Below are positions 38,427 through 42,437 of a DNA stretch of 42,437 nucleotides, piece by piece. The first letter of the stretch is position 1, and every line of letters starts with the position of its first letter. The stretch comes from Alphaproteobacteria bacterium (GTDB taxonomy: Bacteria > Pseudomonadota > Alphaproteobacteria > Rhizobiales > Aestuariivirgaceae): positions 1-42,437 of the forward strand of contig JAGRLX010000182.1 in the NCBI GenBank assembly GCA_020441605.1, written 5' to 3'. The notes under the pieces were generated by a model. It saw only the letters and a list, made by a program, of their open reading frames with translations, was not told where the DNA came from and searched no databases. A program made the translations under genes and the position numbers.

Positions 38427-41138
38427 CTAGAAGCCTGGATCCCGCGCTGCCCAGTAGCCGTCAAAGCGTCTGGCGAGTCCGTTGACCACTGGTCCGGCGA
38501 TGACCGGCACAAGGCTGCAAGCGGCAATGAGCATCCAGCCCACCCGATCGGGAGGGGCCATGCCAAGCAGATGCGACAGGAACGGCACATAAATCGCAAC
38601 GGCAAGCAAGCCCACGCAAAGTGCCAGTGCCACCCAGATCCATCGATTGCGGGTCACCTCGTTGACGAGAAATCCGCTATCCGAGGCGCGCATGTTGAAG
38701 ACATGCCATAACTGGGCCAACGCGAGCGTCAGGAAAGATACCGCGAGCGCCGCCTCCGCCCCCAAATCGAATACGGCAAGGGCAGCCAAGAAGGCCCCCA
38801 GCGTGGAGGTCGCGATTACCAGCGCATGCAACAGCACGGATAGCCAATGCTTTCGCATGATGATCGGTTCCGCCGGATCGCGCGGCGGATGCGCCATGAC
38901 ACTTCTCTGGCCTTCGCCGATACCAAGAGCAAAGGCCGGGAACACGTCCGTCACCAGGTTGAGGTAGAGGATCTGCAGCGGCAACAGCGGCAAAGGCAAG
39001 CCACCGAGCGCAGCCAGCGCAATCAGCAGGATCTCGCTGAGATTGCACGACAGCAGATAGATGACGAATTTTCGTATGTTACCAAAGATGATGCGGCCAT
39101 AGCGCATGGCGACGACAATCGACGGAAAGGAATCGTCCCGCAACACGATGTCAGCAGCCTCCCGGGCCACTTCCGTGCCTCGCTGACCCATGGCGACGCC
39201 GATGTCCGCCTTACGCAACGCGGGTGCATCGTTGATCCCATCGCCGGTCATTGCAACGACATGGCCCGCATCCTGGAAGAGCTTCACGAGTTCAAGCTTG
39301 GTCTCGGGATTGACGCGCGCGAAGATGGCGGCCTCGGTCAATTCCCGACGCATCCTGTTCGACATCGTCCTGATGTCCGCAAGGCCGGTCGCGTCGACAG
39401 TCACGGCTGACCCATGATCAAGTCCGATATCCGCAGCAATGGCATTCGCCGTTCCGGCGTGATCGCCGGTTACCATCACCACCCGTACCCCGGCGAGCCG
39501 GCAGGCCGCAATGGCCCCCGACACGTCCGCCCGAGGCGGATCACGCATACCGATAAGGCCGAGCAGGACAAGCTTCTTATAAGGCTCATCAGCGGCAGAC
39601 TTCGTCTGTTTGAGGGCTATGGCAAGGACCCTGAGGCCAAGCCCAGCCATTTCCTCATTGCGAGCTTTCCAGACCTCCCGGTCCTTATTGCGCAAGGAAC
39701 GCAGGCCATTGATGGTCAGAACTCGTGTACTGGCAGCTATGACCGCCTCGGGAGCGCCCTTCACCGCATATTCGAAAACCTTCTTCGCGCCATGCACCGT
39801 CGCCATCATTCTGTGAGCGGCGCTGAAGGGAAATTCATGCACTCGCGGCGCCGAAGCCGTGAGGTCCGTCCGGCTCAGCCCGATTGCCGCGCCAGCATCG
39901 AGCAGCGCAAGTTCCATGGGATCACCACGGAAACTCTCGTCCGATGGTCCGTCTTCAGTCGGTTGCAGCGGGGCGTTGTTGCACAGCATGGCCAGGCGCA
40001 ACATCTCCATCGCGACATGACCGACATCGCTCCACGCCTTGCCATCAACAACCGTGAAGGCATCCGACGCTGCATCGGCCTGCACAGACACATCCACGTC
40101 CGCATCGGCGAGCCGCAATCGGGTCACTGCCATCCGGTTCTCTGTCAGCGTTCCGGTCTTGTCGGTGAGTATGATCGTCGTTGCACCCAGGGTTTCCACC
40201 GCCGACAGAGTCTTGACCAGCGCATTTCGGCGCGCCATTCGCCACATGCCCCGCGCAAGCGCCACGGTAGCCACGATCGGCAGGCCCTCCGGCACGGCGG
40301 CCACGGCAAGCGCCACCGCCGTCCGAACCATGTCGACGAGATCCTGTCCCGCAAGAATTCCGGCGACGGCAATGGCCGCGGTGATGATGAGCGTTGCCCA
40401 GACCAGCTGTGCACCCAAACGGTCGAGCCGCTTTTCCAATGGCGAGACTTCCGCATCCGCCTGCTCAGTGAGCGCTGCAATCCGGCCAAGCTCCGTTGCC
40501 ATGCCTGTTGCGACGACTACTCCTACCGCCGTACCCCGGGTCACCGCGGTCCCCTTGAAGGCCATGTTGAATCGCTCATCCAGGGGAACGGCAGTTGCAA
40601 TGGCTTGAACCTGCTTGGCGACAGGCAAGGATTCGCCGGTGAGGGCCGATTCATCGCATTGGAGGTCCCTGCTCCGAATCAACCGCAGATCTGCTGTCAC
40701 CACCATTCCCGCTTCGAGAATGACGATATCACCTGGCACGATTTCCTCTGCCGCGAGGGTCAAGTCGCTGCCTTCGCGCCGGACTCGCGCGTGAACATGC
40801 GAGAGTCTTCGGAGCGACTCCATGGATTGCATCGCCCTATATTCGGCAGTGAAGCCTATGGCGGCATTGATTAGCAAAACCACGACAATGGCAATGCCTT
40901 CGGTCAAGCCCGCGAACAAGACTGATAACCCGGCAGCGGTGGCGAGAAGATAGACGACGAGGCTTTCGAACTGGGCGACCAGGATGCGCAAGGGGCTTCG
41001 CTGCCTTGCTGCCTGCAACCGGTTGGGACCATGCCGGCTGCGCCGAACCCTAGCCTCGTGCCCGGTAAGCCCCCGCTTGGGGTCAACCCGCATCGTTTCG
41101 AGCACATCCGTTACCGCGCTGAGATGGGCATCTTTCAT
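38427..41138 (-). CDS. P-type cation-transporting ATPase (P2-type)
   Basis: 903 residues from the ATG at 41138; an extension of 57 codons upstream has no family features. Cation ATPase N-terminus (AVTDVLETMRVDPKRGLTGHEARVRRSRHGPN), actuator TGES (167-170), M4 motif VPEGLPIV (283-289), phosphorylation Asp326 in DKTGTLTEN, nucleotide-domain VKGAPEAV, and the hinge MTGDGINDAPALRKADIGVAMG. M5-M6 shows NLSEILLIALAALGG and LNLVTDVFPAFALG, close to the NLVTDxxPAxALG pattern of SERCA/PMCA-like and mycobacterial CtpF-like pumps. About ten TM segments. Ca2+ is the likeliest ion, but Mn2+ or Na+/K+ cannot be excluded. Convergent with the SLC13 gene (25 bp between stops); no clear terminator. The ribosome binding site is weak. 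Confidence 0.92.
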   Translation of the reverse strand: MKDAHLSAVTDVLETMRVDPKRGLTGHEARVRRSRHGPNRLQAARQRSPLRILVAQFESLVVYLLATAAGLSVLFAGLTEGIAIVVVLLINAAIGFTAEYRAMQSMESLRRLSHVHARVRREGSDLTLAAEEIVPGDIVILEAGMVVTADLRLIRSRDLQCDESALTGESLPVAKQVQAIATAVPLDERFNMAFKGTAVTRGTAVGVVVATGMATELGRIAALTEQADAEVSPLEKRLDRLGAQLVWATLIITAAIAVAGILAGQDLVDMVRTAVALAVAAVPEGLPIVATVALARGMWRMARRNALVKTLSAVETLGATTIILTDKTGTLTENRMAVTRLRLADADVDVSVQADAASDAFTVVDGKAWSDVGHVAMEMLRLAMLCNNAPLQPTEDGPSDESFRGDPMELALLDAGAAIGLSRTDLTASAPRVHEFPFSAAHRMMATVHGAKKVFEYAVKGAPEAVIAASTRVLTINGLRSLRNKDREVWKARNEEMAGLGLRVLAIALKQTKSAADEPYKKLVLLGLIGMRDPPRADVSGAIAACRLAGVRVVMVTGDHAGTANAIAADIGLDHGSAVTVDATGLADIRTMSNRMRRELTEAAIFARVNPETKLELVKLFQDAGHVVAMTGDGINDAPALRKADIGVAMGQRGTEVAREAADIVLRDDSFPSIVVAMRYGRIIFGNIRKFVIYLLSCNLSEILLIALAALGGLPLPLLPLQILYLNLVTDVFPAFALGIGEGQRSVMAHPPRDPAEPIIMRKHWLSVLLHALVIATSTLGAFLAALAVFDLGAEAALAVSFLTLALAQLWHVFNMRASDSGFLVNEVTRNRWIWVALALCVGLLAVAIYVPFLSHLLGMAPPDRVGWMLIAACSLVPVIAGPVVNGLARRFDGYWAARDPGF

Positions 41139-41414
41139 CGTCCGGATGGACCGTCCTTTACTCGTCGGTATCAGATCGCTTTTGCCAGCTTTACCAGCGA
41201 TGGCAACCGCCAATCGGTTGTGGCAGCTGCCGCGCATATCCCCTGACAGCCCATGGACAAGGTGTTGGCATGGCTCACCCGGGCTCCATGCGGCGATCGC
41301 GGACCACAAAACCAGTCACGACTTGCCGCTGACTGATGCCGAGGCACTGCCAACAGACAGACCGTCAAGGCATGCCACACCAAAGACCCCTCAATATTCG
41401 ATCGTTGGCTCGGC
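41139..41414. other. 276-bp intergenic region
   Basis: Between the ATPase start and the acetamidase stop, both on the minus strand. I see no gene, no FNR-type box and no convincing terminator; only a short repeat, GGCATGG...CCATGC, near 41267-41292. Confidence 0.4.
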
Positions 41415-42404
41415 TCACCCCAACAAGGCCTTGGCGATCGAAGCACCGAGGGTATATTTCGGATCGACCATGTTGCCGAGCCGAACCCGCCCCGCCTGGG
41501 TCAGCAGCATGTAGGCGTCGAGTTCGTCGAAGCCATAGTCGCTCGCCATCCACCGCACCAGTTCCCGATAGGCGATGCGCGCCGCATCTTCCATGGGCCG
41601 GCCGGAACCGATGGTCATGATGCATTGTTCATTCTCAAGCCGCGCCCACTTGAAGGTCCAACCCTTGATCAGGTCGACCTGCACCGTCGTCACCGTCGGA
41701 TGCTCGATGGCGACACCACAAAGTTCGCCGTCCCCCTGCGCCGCATGGCAATCGCCAAGGTAGAGTAGCGCACCGGGCGCATTCACCGGCAGGTAGATGA
41801 CGGCGCCAGGAGCCACATCGGGCAAGTCCATGTTGCCGCCATAGTAGTCCGGCTGCAGCGAGGTGATCGCCTCGATCTCCGGCGATGTGCCGATGGTTCC
41901 GATGAAGGGCTCGTAGGGCAGCGTGATCCTGTCGTTCCACTTGACGCCCGTTGTGGGATCGACATGAACTTTCTTGACCCGCTCCGGCAAGGGCGCGTTG
42001 AGCAGCGCGGTATCGCCCGTGCCGACAAGACCGCCAAACTCCGGAATGAGGCAGGTCGTCCCTGCCGGTTGTGGCCCCCGTGGCCGGATCTCCTTGATGT
42101 AGACCGCCAGGCAATCGCCCTTTTCGGCTCCATTCACGAAGATCGGGCCGTTCTGCGGATTGAGATAGGGGAAATTGAGGATCTGGCTGGGAACGTCCGT
42201 CTCGCTCTTGATCTGCCCTTCGAAGGCATCGTGGGTCTCGACCGAAATCTCCGCACCCGGATCAACCCTCAAAACCGGGGAGGCATAGGGCCCGTACACA
42301 TAGTGATACTTGCCCTGATCGGCCTCCGTCATGTTGTGGACCTTGGTGACCTTGCCCTTGGCGACGCCGCTGCGCGCCATGATCGAATGTTCCAGCCAAG
42401 ACAT
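41415..42404 (-). CDS. Acetamidase/formamidase family protein
   Basis: 329 residues; the ATG at 42404 has GAGGAG about 8 nt upstream. FmdA_AmdA family from end to end: VLRVDPGAEISVETHDAFEGQI, LNPQNGPIFVNGAEKGDCLAVYI, PEFGGL, YEPFIGTIGTSPE, GGNMDLPDVAPGAVIYLPVNAPGALLYLGDCHAAQGDGELCGVAIE (metal/active-site His, Asp and Glu), then a C-terminal segment with DAYMLLTQAGRVRLGNMVDPKYTLGASI. Family reaction: hydrolysis of formamide or acetamide to the acid and ammonia, in the cytoplasm, probably Zn-dependent. Whether this one prefers formamide, acetamide or another small amide cannot be told. It fits the nitrogen-scavenging content of the window. Its promoter would lie beyond the window edge. Confidence 0.9.
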   Translation of the reverse strand: MSWLEHSIMARSGVAKGKVTKVHNMTEADQGKYHYVYGPYASPVLRVDPGAEISVETHDAFEGQIKSETDVPSQILNFPYLNPQNGPIFVNGAEKGDCLAVYIKEIRPRGPQPAGTTCLIPEFGGLVGTGDTALLNAPLPERVKKVHVDPTTGVKWNDRITLPYEPFIGTIGTSPEIEAITSLQPDYYGGNMDLPDVAPGAVIYLPVNAPGALLYLGDCHAAQGDGELCGVAIEHPTVTTVQVDLIKGWTFKWARLENEQCIMTIGSGRPMEDAARIAYRELVRWMASDYGFDELDAYMLLTQAGRVRLGNMVDPKYTLGASIAKALLG

Positions 42405-42437
42405 CTCTTTCTCCTCGTTTCATTGCTCCGCTACGCC

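Noticed and set aside
1..42437. tRNA, rRNA, CRISPR, transposase, integrase or prophage remnants
   Set aside because: Looked for by eye in intergenic gaps and among the reading frames; none found. Short intergenic gaps and uniform base composition argue against recent insertions.

Overview
GC-rich, densely packed chromosomal DNA that looks alphaproteobacterial. The hints are a globin-coupled chemoreceptor, a GlxBCD-like glutamate-synthase-type cluster known from rhizobia, FNR/FixK-type boxes and a GntR/FCD-controlled catabolic island. I cannot name the genus. No rRNA, tRNA, CRISPR array, insertion sequence, phage gene or origin was recognised. The dominant theme is uptake and breakdown of nitrogen compounds, with an oxygen-response cluster on the right.

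Region by region. (1) 1-1525, minus strand: a haem-globin methyl-accepting chemotaxis protein cut by the window edge, and a small PilZ protein. (2) 1789-7224, minus: a three-gene glutamate-synthase-like operon (class II glutamine amidotransferase; fused GXGXG plus FMN/3Fe-4S barrel; Fe-S/FAD/NAD(P)H subunit fused to a second, degenerate barrel), closed by a hairpin at 1704-1745. (3) 7442-9133, minus: adenine deaminase. (4) 9305-14838, minus: hyuA-hyuB followed by two short-chain dehydrogenases. (5) 15167-15901, plus: a divergent GntR/FCD regulator. (6) 16240-28959, plus: a long operon for a PotABCD-type ABC importer, PxpB- and PxpC-like carboxyltransferase-domain proteins, a second hyuB-hyuA pair and probably an NDP-forming acyl-CoA synthetase. 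(7) 28925-33188, minus: 2-oxo acid dehydrogenase E1alpha, E1beta and E2 plus a Leu/Val-type amino acid dehydrogenase, a branched-chain amino acid catabolic operon without its own E3. (8) 33648-38401, plus: a small unknown protein, a CapA-like metallophosphatase, nicotinate phosphoribosyltransferase and an SLC13-type transporter, facing a convergent P-type cation ATPase (38427-41138). (9) 41415-42404, minus: an acetamidase/formamidase.

How they work together. Regions 4-6 appear to be one regulon. The promoter of the leftward hyuA operon and the promoter of the rightward ABC operon carry near-identical modules: a palindrome centred on GTTATAA, then TTGACA, then TAGATT. The same palindrome overlaps the -10 of the gntR gene lying between them. 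Both operons encode a HyuA/HyuB pair (ATP-dependent cyclic-amide hydrolases or carboxylases). PxpB/PxpC partners are present but no PxpA was seen. The simplest reading is an importer plus a multi-step ATP-dependent pathway for an unidentified cyclic amide or carbonyl compound. Region 8 has two FNR/FixK boxes upstream, and its content (CapA-like protein, PncB, P-type ATPase) resembles part of the mycobacterial hypoxia (DosR) regulon. The globin chemoreceptor at the left end also suggests oxygen sensing matters to this organism.
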